Shown piece by piece: positions 1-11,415 of a stretch of DNA of 64,000 nt; the stretch's first letter is position 1, and the number at the start of each line of letters is the position of its first letter. Source of the stretch: Diospyros lotus (Eukaryota > Streptophyta > Magnoliopsida > Ericales > Ebenaceae); assembly GCF_014633365.1 (NCBI RefSeq), contig NC_068352.1, forward strand, positions 16,339,310-16,403,309, given 5' to 3'. The notes beneath the pieces are model-generated. The model had not been told where the DNA came from. It did not search any database and was given only the letters and a program-made list of their open reading frames with translations. A program made the position numbers and the translations under genes.

Positions 1-8
1 CTTGTCTT

Positions 9-2738
9 ATGGTGAATGATAACTCTATGGATCCATGGCATAGAAGATTAGGTCATATTAGCACATCTACTCTTTCTAAACTAATAAAGAAAAATCTGAT
101 TAGAGGAGTGCCTAAATTGAATTTGAATGACCTACATATGTGTGATGCATGCATTAGAGGAAAACAAGTTAGAGAGTCATTTAAATCAAAACAAGATGTT
201 ACCACAACTAGGCCATTAGAATTACTTCATTTAGATTTGTTTGGTCCTAGTAGGGTTAAAAGTTTAGGTGGTAAATCATATGCATTTGTGATTGTGGATG
301 ACTTTTCTTGTTTTACTTGGTGCTTGTTTATTTCTCATAAAAGTGAGGCATTGCATGTTTTTGATAGTCTAATTAGAAAACTACAAAATCAACAAAATGC
401 ATGTGTAATTAAGATTAGGAGTGATCATGGTGGTGAGTTTGATAACTTTGGTTTTTGTGAGTTATGTGATAAATATGGTATTTCTCATAATTTTTCTGCA
501 CCTAGGTCTCCACAACAAAATGGAGTAGTTGAAAGAAAAAATAGGTCATTACAAGAAATTGGTAGAACTATGTTAATTGAAAGTGGTTTACCTAAGTCAT
601 TTTGGGCTGAAGCAATTAATCATGCAAGTTATGTGTTAAATAGGTTGTCGATTAGAAAAGGGTTAAATAAGACTCCATATGAACTTTGGCATGGTAAGAC
701 ACCTAAAGTAGATTATCTTAGACCATTTGGGTGTAAATGTTACATTTTAAACACTAAATATAATTTGGATAAGTTTGATGCTAAATCTGATGTAGGTTCT
801 TTGGTTGGTTTTTCTTCTACTAGTAGAGCATATAGAGTTTATAACTCTAGGACAAAAACAATAGAAGAGTCTATTCATGTAAAATTTGATGAATCACTAG
901 CTAAGAGTTCTAATATTGAAGAAGATGAAGATGTAGTTTTTGAACAACAAGTAGAGTCTAGTTTAAAGGAATCTACACCTAATAGCATGGATTCATATAT
1001 AGAAGCAGATAAATTGGAAAATGAGACTCACTTAGAATCGCAAGAAAATAATGAATTGATAGGTCCTTTGCATGATCAAAATTGGTATCAAATTAAAAAT
1101 AAGCACCGACATCCTAAAGAATTAATAATAGGTGACATTTCTCATGGAGTTGGAACTAGATCATCTCATGGTGTGCATCCTTTTAGTTCTCTTGCTTTGA
1201 TTTGTGAAATTGAGCCTAAATGTATTAATGATGCTCTAAAAGCACCCGATTGGGTAATAGCAATGCAAGAAGAGTTAAATGAGTTTGAAAGAAACAAAGT
1301 GTGGAGTTTAGTTCCTAAACCTGAAAATCATTCTATTATTGGTACAAAATGGGTTTTCAAAAACAAAATGGATGAAAATGGAAAAGTGGTTAGGAATAAG
1401 GCTAGATTAGTGCCTCAAAGGTATAGTCAAGAAGAAGGAGTAGATTATGATGAGTCGTTTGCACCGGTAGCTAGAATAGAAGCTATTAGGTTGTTAATGG
1501 CATATGCATGCTTTAAAGGTTTTAAATTGTTTCAAATGGATGTTAAGAGTGCATTTTTAAATGGATTTATTCAAGAAGATGTTTATGTGAAGCAACCCCC
1601 TGGTTTTGAAAATCAAAAGTTCCCAAATCATGTTTACAAGCTTTTTAAATCTCTTTATGGCTTAAAACAAGCTCCTAGAGCGTGGTATGATCGTTTATCA
1701 AAGTTCTTGCTTCAAAATGATTTTAATCGTGGGAAAATTGATAGTACTTTGTTTGTGAAGCATAAAAATGATGATTTGCTTATTGTACAAGTGTATGTGG
1801 ATGATATTATTTTTGGATCAACTAATGATTCTTTGTGTAAAGATTTTGCTGATTGTATGAGTGGTGAATTTCAAATGAGCATGATGGGTGAACTAATGTT
1901 CTTTTTAGGTTTGCAAATAAAACAAAGTGAGAATGGCATTCACATTAGTCAAGCTAAATATACTAAAGATTTGCTATTTAGATTTGGCATGGATTTAGCT
2001 AAACCTTGTATTACCCCCATGGCTGCAAATACAAAGCTTGATAGTGACATAAATGGTAATGAAGTAGACCAAAAGCTATATAGATCTATGATTGGCTCAC
2101 TGTTATATCTTATTGCATCTAGACCCAATATTTTGCATGCTGTGTGTTTGTGTGCTAGATTTTAATCTAATCCTAGACAATCACACTTAATTGCGGTAAA
2201 ACAAATTTTTAGATACTTAAAAGATACCTCTACTCTTGGTCTTTGGTATGATAAGAGTTCTTTATTTGATTTGTATGCTTATAGTGACTCGAATTATGCT
2301 GGTTGTAGATTGGATAGAAAAAGTACTACGGGCACTTGTCAATTTCTAGGAAATAAGCTCATTTCATGGTTTTCTAAGAAACAATCAAGTGTAGCACTCT
2401 CCACTACTGAAGCTGAGTATATGGCCATAAGTAGTTGCACTTCACAATTGCTTTGGATTAAACAACAATTAAAGGATTTTGGTTTAGAGTTCAAGAATAT
2501 TTCCATTTATTGTGATAACACAAGTGCTATCCACTTATCTAAGAATCCGGTGTATCATAGCAAAGCTAAACACATAGAAGTTAGACATCATTTTATTAGA
2601 GAGCATGTGTTACAAGGTGATATTGTCATTAAATATGTGGATACCAAGAATCAACTTGCTGATATTTTTACTAAGCCTCTTTCAAATGAAAATTTTCTTT
2701 TTCTTCGAAAATCACTTGGGATGATTCCTATTCCCTAA
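9..2738 (+). pseudogene. Ty1/copia pol polyprotein (element A1, SIRE/Maximus-like), one internal stop
   Basis: This is the 3' two thirds of a copia polyprotein; gag and protease lie beyond the window start. Reading 9-2165, domains in order are GAG pre-integrase (WHRRLGH near residue 10, CDACIRGK near 47), integrase core with HLDLFGP (~75), RSDHGGEF (~138) and the glutamate of QNGVVERKNR (~175), then reverse transcriptase with MDVKSAFLNG (~510) and an intact YVDD (~597). A TAA at 2163-2165 interrupts the frame, which resumes without shift through RNase H (SDSNYAGC, STTEAEYMA, DNTSAIHLSKNP) to a natural stop at 2736-2738. The TAA reads as a one-base change of a glutamine codon. Known for the family: integrase, RT and RNase H carry out replication and insertion in virus-like particles. 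The single stop implies a young but non-autonomous copy. Lineage is judged from RNase H and LTR style, so SIRE/Maximus is likely rather than proven. Confidence 0.93.
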
Positions 2739-2979
2739 TTGTATTTTTTTCTTTCTCAAGTATTTTTTGATAGATTACAAAAAAGGGGGAGAGAAAATAT
2801 GTAGCTAAATAGTGTTTTAAAAGGATAAGAGGGAGTCTAAATTAAGGGGGAGAGAGCAAGTTAAGGGGAGCCTAAATTAAGGGGGAGCTAGAGCAAGATT
2901 AAGGGGAAATCATATTTTTTGTTAAATCATTTAAGTATAGCTTTTTTCACGTTTTTGCAATCATCAAAAAGGGGGAGAT
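2739..2979 (+). other. A1 3' untranslated region with repeated purine tracts and PPT
   Basis: Between the pol stop and the 3' LTR lie several near-copies of a purine-rich unit (AAATTAAGGGGGAG-like), ending in AAAAAGGGGGAGA just before the LTR. The last tract is the expected polypurine tract that primes plus-strand DNA synthesis. Multiple GGGGGAG blocks in this spacer are a common look in SIRE-type copia elements. No ORF is visible. Confidence 0.75.
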
Positions 2980-3023
2980 TGTTGAGTATAGATTTTGATG
3001 ATTGATGATTGGCATGTGTGAAT
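2980..3023 (+). mobile_element. Truncated 3' LTR of A1 (first 44 bp only)
   Basis: Starts TGTTGAGTATAG directly after the PPT. The 44 bp match the start of the complete solo LTR at 49033 with one visible difference. At 3021-3023 the sequence switches to a family-B LTR end, sharing only AAT at the join. Over 2 kb of LTR is therefore missing, which points to deletion or illegitimate recombination. Confidence 0.85.
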
Positions 3024-3313
3024 ACAAAATGAGGGCGTTCTTTTCTATTCGTACACAAGCCGTGAAAAGGAGAAGGAGCTAGGACTCTTATTCTGCTCTC
3101 CTCACCAACAGACACGTGCCGCATATCACGAGTTAGAGGCCGGACACTTAGACAGCTCGAATCATCAAACGACTTGAAAATCTAAAGATTAGATTTATTT
3201 TATTTGTATGTGAATGATTTAATTTTGACATTGATCCAATCATCAAGATCGGGGTAAGGTTCAAAAATTTTGAACTACGCTGCTTGCCCCGTAGCGATCT
3301 TGCTTTACTTTCA
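3021..3313 (+). mobile_element. 3'-terminal fragment of a family-B copia LTR
   Basis: Matches the last ~293 bp of the B LTRs (compare 31652-31944 and 42165-42457), including the block with TGAACTACGCTGC and the true end TTGCTTTACTTTCA. What follows is not the primer-binding site seen at 35692, so this is a broken LTR and not the left end of an element. The upstream ~1.6 kb of the LTR is absent. Confidence 0.85.
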
Positions 3314-3693
3314 GATGTGACAAGCAATAGTGCTTGGGTCTGGAAGTCGGCCAATCCCTAGAAGAAGTCACAAACAACTTTTTTTTTTTTTTTTTTCTCT
3401 AGTTGTGTGATAGTTGTGTTATTTTGTTTCTCTTGAGGTTATTGTATGTTTTACTTAGGGATTATGAGGAAATAAAACTCCCTTTTTGGAAAGGATTTCT
3501 CATGAAATGAGATGTTATCTTTTCTTTCCTTTCAAATGGTGACTACTAGGCGATAAGGGAACAGGACTCTTGTCACCCCCAGCCGGAGAAATGAGGATGA
3601 CAGAGATAGTTGGATTCGCCACTACAGTCATCTCGGTAGTAGTAACCTAAGGAGTGGGGATCAAGAAAGGGAATCTGGGTTCCAAAAGGATGA
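3314..3693. other. Unassigned leader, probably 5' internal sequence of gypsy element E
   Basis: No 5' LTR and no primer-binding site for element E can be found. The stretch holds a T-run near 3380-3398 and then sequence grading into gag (AAGGGAACAGG, CCAGCCGGAGAAATG). It is most simply the untranslated leader and gag start of E, with the 5' LTR deleted. No independent gene is seen. Confidence 0.45.
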
Positions 3694-4246
3694 TTGGATA
3701 GAATGGAAAGGGTCAAGGAGAATCTCCTAACCTACACATCCAGGGGAGAACCAACCAGCCGCACAGACAGCATGTTAGAACAGTATCGGAGGCAGCGGCC
3801 GCCAATGTTTAAGGGAAGATCCAGCGACGACCCTAGCATAGCTGAGTATTGGTTGGAGCAAACGGAGAAATTGCTTCATCACTTGTAATGCGATGACGTA
3901 GAAAAGGTAAACTATGTTACCTTCATGCTAGAGGAGGAAGCTGGGAGGTGGTGGAAGACGATGGAGTGAGCTCTACAACAGTCTCACTCAAGGCAAGGGT
4001 TAGAGTCTAACCAAGCTTAAGTGGTGACTTGGGAGGCGTTCAAGGAAGCCTTCAATACAAAATACTTCCCTCAGAGCTGGAGGCTGGAGAAGAGTTGGGA
4101 GTTTATGAATCTAAAGCAAACTAAGGAGATGTCGATAGCCCAATACGACACAAGATTCACCCAGCTTATCAAGTATGTACCGATCTATCAAGCAAATGAG
4201 TGGCAAAAGGCACAAAAATTCATGTCAGGACTGCAAGTAGATTTGT
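3694..4246 (+). pseudogene. Gypsy gag fragment (element E), interrupted by solo LTR F
   Basis: One frame gives retrotransposon gag sequence: RRQRPPMFKGRSSDDPS, AEYWLEQTEKLL, then WEAFKEAFNTKYFPQSWR, MSIAQYDTRFTQL and AQKFMSGLQVDL. This is the Retrotrans_gag fold of plant chromoviruses. At least three stops break it (TAA at 3886 and 4018, TGA near 3967). The frame ends at the TTTGT target site of LTR F (4242-4246) and the gag sequence resumes after 7438 near ALMTE. Confidence 0.85.
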
Positions 4247-7200
4247 TGTAACGCCCCACTTTTCTTTTCTCCAAGGTACACATACAAAGATGCATGATGA
4301 CGCTAGCAACCACATGATAATCAAAGGGCGTTTATGGAAGCTTTTGCCAATGGAAGCAAAGGATCGAACCTGAAAGCTTTTTAAAAACCATAAGCTAGAC
4401 ATTTAAGGCTTCTACTATATGCTTTTAACACAAAAATCACTTGAAAAGCCATAATACAACCTGGGAATCTAGGGATCATTTAGGCTCCCTTTTTACAACA
4501 TTTAAAACTCACACTAAAGCCACAGTACAACACTTTTACAAATAAAACATAGAGAAGCTAGCTATCCGAGAACCACTTCCTTTCCTTTCCTCTGACTTGA
4601 TTCCGGGGCACCTGTCACGACTAACCCACCTGGAACGTTAAATGTTCCAAGGGTATGAGACACCCAAGTTAGATAGTTATATCTAAGTGAGTGCAGAAAG
4701 AAGAGAAAGCATGCATGTAAATGCGTTATGCAAAATGACATGAAACCGCATGTGCGGAAGTGAAGCCGAGGTGTTGCAATTACCCCTGCTGATCAATCAT
4801 GTTATCACATCTCCATGAATTTTCACCAGTCTAACATGAGATCCTGACTTCAGCTAGCCACACACACAAAGTGATGCATGACAAAGAAAGAGAAAATGTT
4901 TGGTTTAAAGGAAAGTCATGCTTATGCAAGTAATCACCCTTACCCTTGTGAAGATAAAATGTTTGGTATGTATCATAAGGATGCAAGAAGCACTCACCTT
5001 GCTAGTTTGGAAGCGTTAAGGCACTGTTCACAGGGTTCGAGAATGTTTTTCTTCAAAAATAACATACTTTCGCAACTCAAATTTAAGGAATAAATTTGAG
5101 GAATAAAATATTTTTACATAGAGTCCTAGGAATAAATTTAAGGATCATATCTACAAAATTTTGGCCCAGGGGGGGCCCACACGTGCTGGGGGAAGGGCCC
5201 CATGCGCTGCACTCGTAGCAGGCAGGTGGCGTGTGAGCTGCACACGCCACCCCTCCATTTTGACCACTTGATGTATTTCGGCCCGTTCTCCCTTGTCCGG
5301 TCTCCGATTTGACCTCCGTTTGAACCCACACGACCCTTATTCAATTCTCTATCAAACTATGCAAAGAAATTAGAATTACTTTACTGTTTTGATGCTGTTT
5401 GGCTCCTTTTACGATGGTGGCCCAATTTTTTCGGTGAAGTATTTTTCCACTCTATTTTTTGGCAGAATTTTTCCTCTCAAGCTCACTTCCTTTTCCTCTT
5501 GTTTAATGGTGATATTGTCCCTTTTAAAGGCTTGGTATTTATAGGAATCCATGTTAGAAACTGGCCAACCGTGTAGCTTCGATTCTGCCTTCTTTGATTC
5601 GTAGAGTTGCAAGCGCAAACTCCTCTAAACGGAGGTCAAACCCTAGGTGCCTCCAAGAGAGATCTGAATTTTTTCCCCTTTTTTTTCAGCTTCTTAAGTG
5701 GCCTATTTATAGAGTAAAAACCCTAATTATGCCTTTGAAAAACCCTAAATGATTTAGGTCTGGCCCATAATCATATTGGACCGTATCTCTCTTTTAAATT
5801 ATGGAACGGGATCGACCTAAGTGTGTAACCCCTTAGGTCCACCATTGGGCTAGATGTAGGCCAACTCTATTGGGCTATATGAAGGCCCAACTCATTAGAT
5901 TAATTAAACTTATGGGCTTCTTAATTAGCACATCTTATGGGCTTCTTAATTAAACTCTTTAATTAATAGTTTTAGAATCAATCAAATTAATTCTAAAACC
6001 CTACATATCATGGTTAACGTCTAGCAACATGCCATGAATACCTAGTCAACGATGAAAAAACACGGACCTTTTCAATTGCAATTACCGTACAGTAAAATCC
6101 TTTCATCAATCTATGTCCCGATTGAATTTAGGGTATAGTTTTATGACGAAACCCTAATCATTCAACAACTATGTATCCATTCCAGATTTATGACTTGATA
6201 GGTGAAATCAAAACACCTTTTGATTTCTACCTCACCTTGGCCAACGATTTCCTCAGTCATGAAATCATCGGAATACACAGGACATCTTCTCATCTTATCG
6301 ATAAGTGATGAATTCTATTTCGACATCCACAAGCCTTCATATGTGATGAGGTTATGCCCAGTGATAATTTGTTAATGACTCCATTGGAATCCAAAAAGAA
6401 CCAAAGCGTAACCAGTTAAATATAAGACTACCATGATGTCTCAAGTCTAAGGACCAATCTGCACTATTGCAACACAGAAATTCCAATTCGGCAATAAACA
6501 ATTACCATTAGGAATTCTGTAGCGGGTCAGTTCAGTGTACTTATTCTTATAATAAGCACCCACATATATGCACTAGTGTCCACACACCAATGTCTATGAA
6601 ACAAGACATTCTCCTAATTGAGCATGCATCATATATGCTAGTCTATCTGAGTTATTAGTGTCCAATCCTAATAACTCTATGACTAGGAACATTTAAGATC
6701 AAGGCTTATAAGGAATATGTTTCATGATCGTCATCTCTATGCACGACCATATTCCATGAGCCTATTTGATCTATGGACTTTGTTAAGAATGGAAATAATA
6801 AAGACAACCATCAATGACAAATAAAACATAATGCCTTACAATAATAATTGATTGAAGATAAAGAGTCACAATGAAAAATATGATCAATTACATGTAAATA
6901 TAATTGGTTTGTGGGGCATAACTCTAACAATCCACGGCCAATCCGAGTGTGCCATGTGTCGCTTGGATAAGGTAGGTAATAATTGCTTTTGTAGGATCAC
7001 GTCACGTGTCCCTAGTGATTTGTGCCATTTCATCCCCTTGCGACATGTGTCCATTGAGATATGTGCCACCACATGTTAATTAGGTTTTTCAAGATTCCTC
7101 ATCATTGCTCATGATTACATTCCTAACCATAAGTTACCTCATTTGGTTCCTTTAACTCCTTAGTTACAAGATATTTTAAACTTCTTACAAATAACTCCTT

Positions 7201-7433
7201 AGCCCAAAACTTCTTTGCACTTATGACAGTTGAGCCCTAGAACCCGTTAAACCTTTCCAAAATCCCTTAGGATGATGCCCCTTCGCGGTAGTCTCCATAA
7301 TCTTTCAGAAAATCCTTCATTTGTTCCTCGACAATTACCCATGAACTTCACATGTATCAACCGTATCCTTCGACTTCCAAGGAAACATTTTATTTCTTGA
7401 ACAACAATTCCTAAAAAAAACTTCAGTATTACA
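4247..7433 (-). mobile_element. Solo LTR F (Ty3/gypsy type), split by solo LTR D1
   Basis: Runs from TGTAACGCCCCAC to AGTATTACA and is flanked by perfect 5-bp duplications TTTGT (4242-4246, 7434-7438). Without D1 and its TSD the LTR is about 1.8 kb. On the reverse strand it starts TGTAATACTG and ends GGGGCGTTACA, the usual polarity of Del/Tekay LTRs, and has a TATAAATA box at about 5535-5543 (plus strand TATTTATA). No internal domain is present, so it is a solo LTR left by LTR-LTR recombination. It sits inside the gag of element E. Confidence 0.88.
5552..6929 (-). mobile_element. Solo LTR D1 (copia type) inside F
   Basis: Starts TGTTAGAAACTGGCC and ends GGCATAACTCTAACA on the plus strand, flanked by perfect ATCCA duplications (5547-5551, 6930-6934). 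It is the reverse complement of D2 (23066-24494) at somewhat shorter length. The reverse strand carries a TATAAATAGGCC promoter core at about 5703-5714 and GGGCTTCTTAATTA repeats. It landed within about 15 bp of the TATA box of LTR F. No coding capacity. Confidence 0.9.
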
Positions 7434-7438
7434 TTTGT

Positions 7439-10400
7439 AGTAGGCCTTAAGTACCTGTTCTATTGACTCTTATGAAGAATCTTTGAATAGAGCTCTGATG
7501 ACAGAAACAAATCTCCTGCAAGTGAAATTGATAAGATCATAGGAGACAAAGGGGAGCACGGAGCAGAAATCTAGGAATAAAAATCTCTAGGGAAGCAAGC
7601 GGTGCCCTAAATGCAAGAAAAACCACCCAGGAAAGAAAATGCTTAGCTGGAATAACTAGTTGCTTTTCATGTGGGGAAGAAAGTCACATAAAAAGAAACT
7701 GTCCCAAGGGGAAAGAAAGACCTCCAGTAAAAAGCCCGAGAAAGATCGTGTGCTTCCAATGCGAACAACCAGGACACTTCACAAGGAACTGTTCGAAGAG
7801 GCTAAAGGTCGGAAAGGCAAATGGGAAAGCTGAGGAGATGGGAGAAGTTCTTGGGAATCGTTAGGGATGCGTCTTCAACCTGATGAAAGAAGATTTGGGG
7901 ACAGATCCAGCAATTATTCAAGGTACGCTCTTCATATTACAAACCCCTGTGCATGCATTAATAGACCCAGGGTCAACACATTCATTTATTTCACATGTAT
8001 TAGCCGGGAATATGGGAATCGAAGCCAAACCTTTAGGGTACTCGATGATTATTTTAACCCCTATGGGAAGGACCGTGGAGACATCGCAGCTTATTAAAGA
8101 ATGAGGTTAGAATAGGTGGTGATAAGTTCCAAGAAAACCTGATACTATTATATGTATACGACTTCGATATTATCCTAGGAATGGATTTTCTATCCAAGTA
8201 TGATACCAACGTGGATTGCCGGAGGAAAATGGTGGCCAAAAGGAAGTCTAGAGGAGAGTTGGTTAAATTTTGAGCCTAGAATAATATCAATGACAACAAA
8301 ATAATTTCGGCACATAAAGTAATGAGACTATTGGATAAAGGAGCGTTCGATTATTTAGCTAGCGCTCAACTAGTGAATTGAAAGATTCTTGAGGTCGGGG
8401 AGGTATGAATTGTGCAGGAATTCAAAGACGTGTTTTCAAAAGATTTACCAGTGCTACCACCTTCCATAGAGATTGAATTTTCTATCAAGCTAGTGCCCGA
8501 GACATGACCTATATCAATCCCACCATATCGTATGGCTCTAACTGAGTTGGGGGAATTGAAGAATCAACTGCAAGAACTGATTACCATGGGGTGTGGTGAT
8601 ATTATTTATGAAGAAAAATGACAGAAGTCTAAGAATGTGCATTGACTACCAGCAGTTAAATAGGGTCATAGTGAAGAATAAGTAGTCTCTCCCGCGAATC
8701 AATGAATTATTTGATCAATTGCAGGGAGAAAATGTGTTTTCAAAGATTGATTTGAGATCTAGATATTACCAATGAGGATTAAGCCAAATGATGTACCAAA
8801 GTCAGCATTCCGATCTCAGTATGGGCATTATGAATACCTAGTAATGCCATTCGGACTTACCAATGCACTAGCTGCATTTATGGACCTCATGAACCGAGTA
8901 TTTAGGCCCTATCTAGGTAATTTTGCGATTGTATTCATTGACGGCATACTAATATACTCATCAGATGAGAATGCACATGAGGAACACTTGAGAAAAGTGT
9001 GAGTTTTGTTTGTCCCAATTGGCATTTCTGGGACATGTGATATCAGCCGAAGGGATTGTGGTAGATCAGGCCAAGATTGAAGATGTTCGAAGATGGAAGT
9101 AGCCAACCAATATGACTGAGATACAAAGTTTCCTAGGGTTGATGGGCTACTATCGATTTCGTGGAAGGATTCTCAAAAATAGACGCACCTCTAATAAAAC
9201 CTTTGCCAAAGGAAATCAATTATGAGTGGACAACCAATTGCGAGAAAAGCTTTCAAGAGCTTAAAACTAAGCTGACTTCGGCACCAGTCTTAGCTACACC
9301 GGATGGGCCCGGAGGATACATCGTACATACAGATGCCTTAAAGATAGGCCTGGGTTGTGTGTTAATGCAACATGGTCGAGTGATCGTGTAGGGGTCACAT
9401 CAGTTGAAAAGGCACAAGGTAAATTACCTGACAGATGATTTGGAGTTGGCAGCCGTGATATATACTCTAAAGCTATGGAGACACTACCAGTATGGTGAAA
9501 CCTTTGAGGTGTTCATAGACCACAAGAGCCTAAAGTATGTGTTCTCGTAAAAGGAGCTAAACCTTATGCAGCGACGATGGATGGAGTTTCTTAAGGACTA
9601 CGACTACACCATTCAATATCACCCGGGGCATGCCAATATGGTAGCTAACACCTTGAGTAGGAATATGGCTATTACTATGGCCGAGTTGATGGCCAATGAG
9701 TGGCATCTGTTGGAGGCTTTTAGCCAACTGACGATGAGTGTAGTGTCAGAGGAATCGTCCGTTCTTATTACTAGCATGGTAGTTCAATTGGATTTGATGA
9801 ACGAAATACGAGAGGCATATGTGGATGATAAACGAATACATCTATGGATAGATGAGCATGGCCAACCCAAGAATTTCGATTTTGAGATACAAGATGGTAT
9901 ACTCAGATTTTGGGGAAGAATATATGTACCAAACCTGAAGGACTTGAGGCAGAGAATTTTGGATGAGGCCTATAGAACTCGATATACAGTGCACATGGGA
10001 GCCACAATGTACATAGACCTTCAGGAAATCTACTTGTGGCCGGGGATGAAAACAAGTGTGGCAAGGAAGGTAACTCAGTGTGACACATGTCAAAGGGTAA
10101 AAATTGAGCACAAAAAACCAGCAGGGCTAATGAAACCCTTAGACATCCATGAATGGAAATGGGAGCACGTCACGATAGATTTTGTGACGGGTTTCCCAAG
10201 AGTCATAGAGGCAACGATGCAATTTGGGTCATCGTAGATGATTAACAAAATCAACACACTTCTTACCTACATGAATGGATAGGCCGTTACAAAAGTTTGC
10301 AGAATAGTACACTGGAGAGATAGTCAGACTCCACAACACACCGTTAAGCAATCTTTGATCGAGACCTGAGGTTTACCTCGAGGTTTTGGGAAAGCTTACA

Positions 10401-11220
10401 AGAGTGCATGGGAACGCAGTTAAAACTTAGTATATCTTACCATCTATAGACCGATGGGAAGTCTGAAAGGACCATGCAAACGCTTGAGGATATGTTAAGG
10501 TCTTGTGCCCTTAAGTTTGAGGGTAATTGGGAAGAGCACCTATCATTGGTGGAATTAGCTTATAACAACAATTACCGTGACAACATTGGAATGGCATCTT
10601 GTGAGGCTCTATATGAAAGGAAATGTCGATTGCCTATTTGTTGAACTGAGGTAGGAGAGAGACGAATATTAGGGTCCGAACTAGTGCAACATACTATAGA
10701 AAAGATCCGACAAATTCAAGAAAGAATCCGAATCGCGTAAAGTCAACAAAAGTCTTATGCAGATAAGAGGAGATAGGATTTGGAATTCGAGGTGGGAGAT
10801 CATGTGTACCTAAAGGTATCACCACAGCATTTGGTAACGAGAGGAAGGAAGAAAGGAAAGTTAAGACCTTTGTTTATAGGACCCTATCCAATTATAGGGC
10901 TGATCAGACCTTTAGCTTACCACTTAGAACTTCCTCCTAGCTTGTCCAACATCCATGATGTTTTTCATGTGTCTCAACTTTGAAAGAATATACCAAATCC
11001 AGCCCAAGAAATCCGAGTAGAGATGATCGAACTAAGAGACAATCTGACTTATCTAGAGTTGCCCGAACAGTTCTTGGATCGTCACGACCAAGCTTTAAGG
11101 AGAAAAGTCATTCCTTTTGTAAAGATTCAATGGAGAAATCACACCAAGGAAGACATAACATGAGAGCTCGAGGATACAATTAGGGAGAAATACCCCAATT
11201 GTTTGAGGAAATGGAAATAG
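7439..11220 (+). pseudogene. Ty3/gypsy gag-pol remnant of element E (chromovirus, Tekay/Del-like)
   Basis: Order: gag tail with CCHC knuckles (CFSCGEESHIKRNC at ~7661, CFQCEQPGHFTRNC at ~7752); protease with DPGSTHSF (~7970); reverse transcriptase with [23 protein letters not shown] and FIDGILIYS (~8935), where the second catalytic aspartate of FIDD is glycine; RNase H with [12 protein letters not shown] and DHKSLKYVF (~9440-9550); HPGHANMVANTLSR; integrase zinc-finger region with CDTCQRVK and IDFVTGFPR (~10080-10200); DVFHVSQL (~10960); then a chromodomain-like tail ending YPNCLRKWK at ~11220. Many stops and frameshifts are present, worst at 10230-10780 across the integrase core. The tail continues in frame after a TGA at 10981 and has a second TGA where tryptophan is expected (~11160). 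Clearly non-functional. Confidence 0.92.
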
Positions 11221-11415
11221 GATAGAAAAATTTTGTGATTTTCTAGGAAATTTTACCAAAACTTTTGTAGAATAATGGAAATTATTGTGGATAGTATATT
11301 TACTCTTGAATCGTTATGTGAATAAAAATTTTAGGTAAAAAACTATGTTTTGTTTTGGTTACTTGATTGGTTAGATGCAAATTTCGAGGACAAAATTTCT
11401 TTAAGGAGGGGTGAA
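11221..11415 (+). other. E 3' untranslated region and polypurine tract
   Basis: AT-rich non-coding stretch between the pol end and the 3' LTR. It finishes with GAGGACAAAATTTC followed by TTTAAGGAGGGGTGAA, which is the typical polypurine-tract context of Del/Tekay chromoviruses just before an LTR beginning TGTAATACCC (here TGCAATACTC). Confidence 0.75.
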
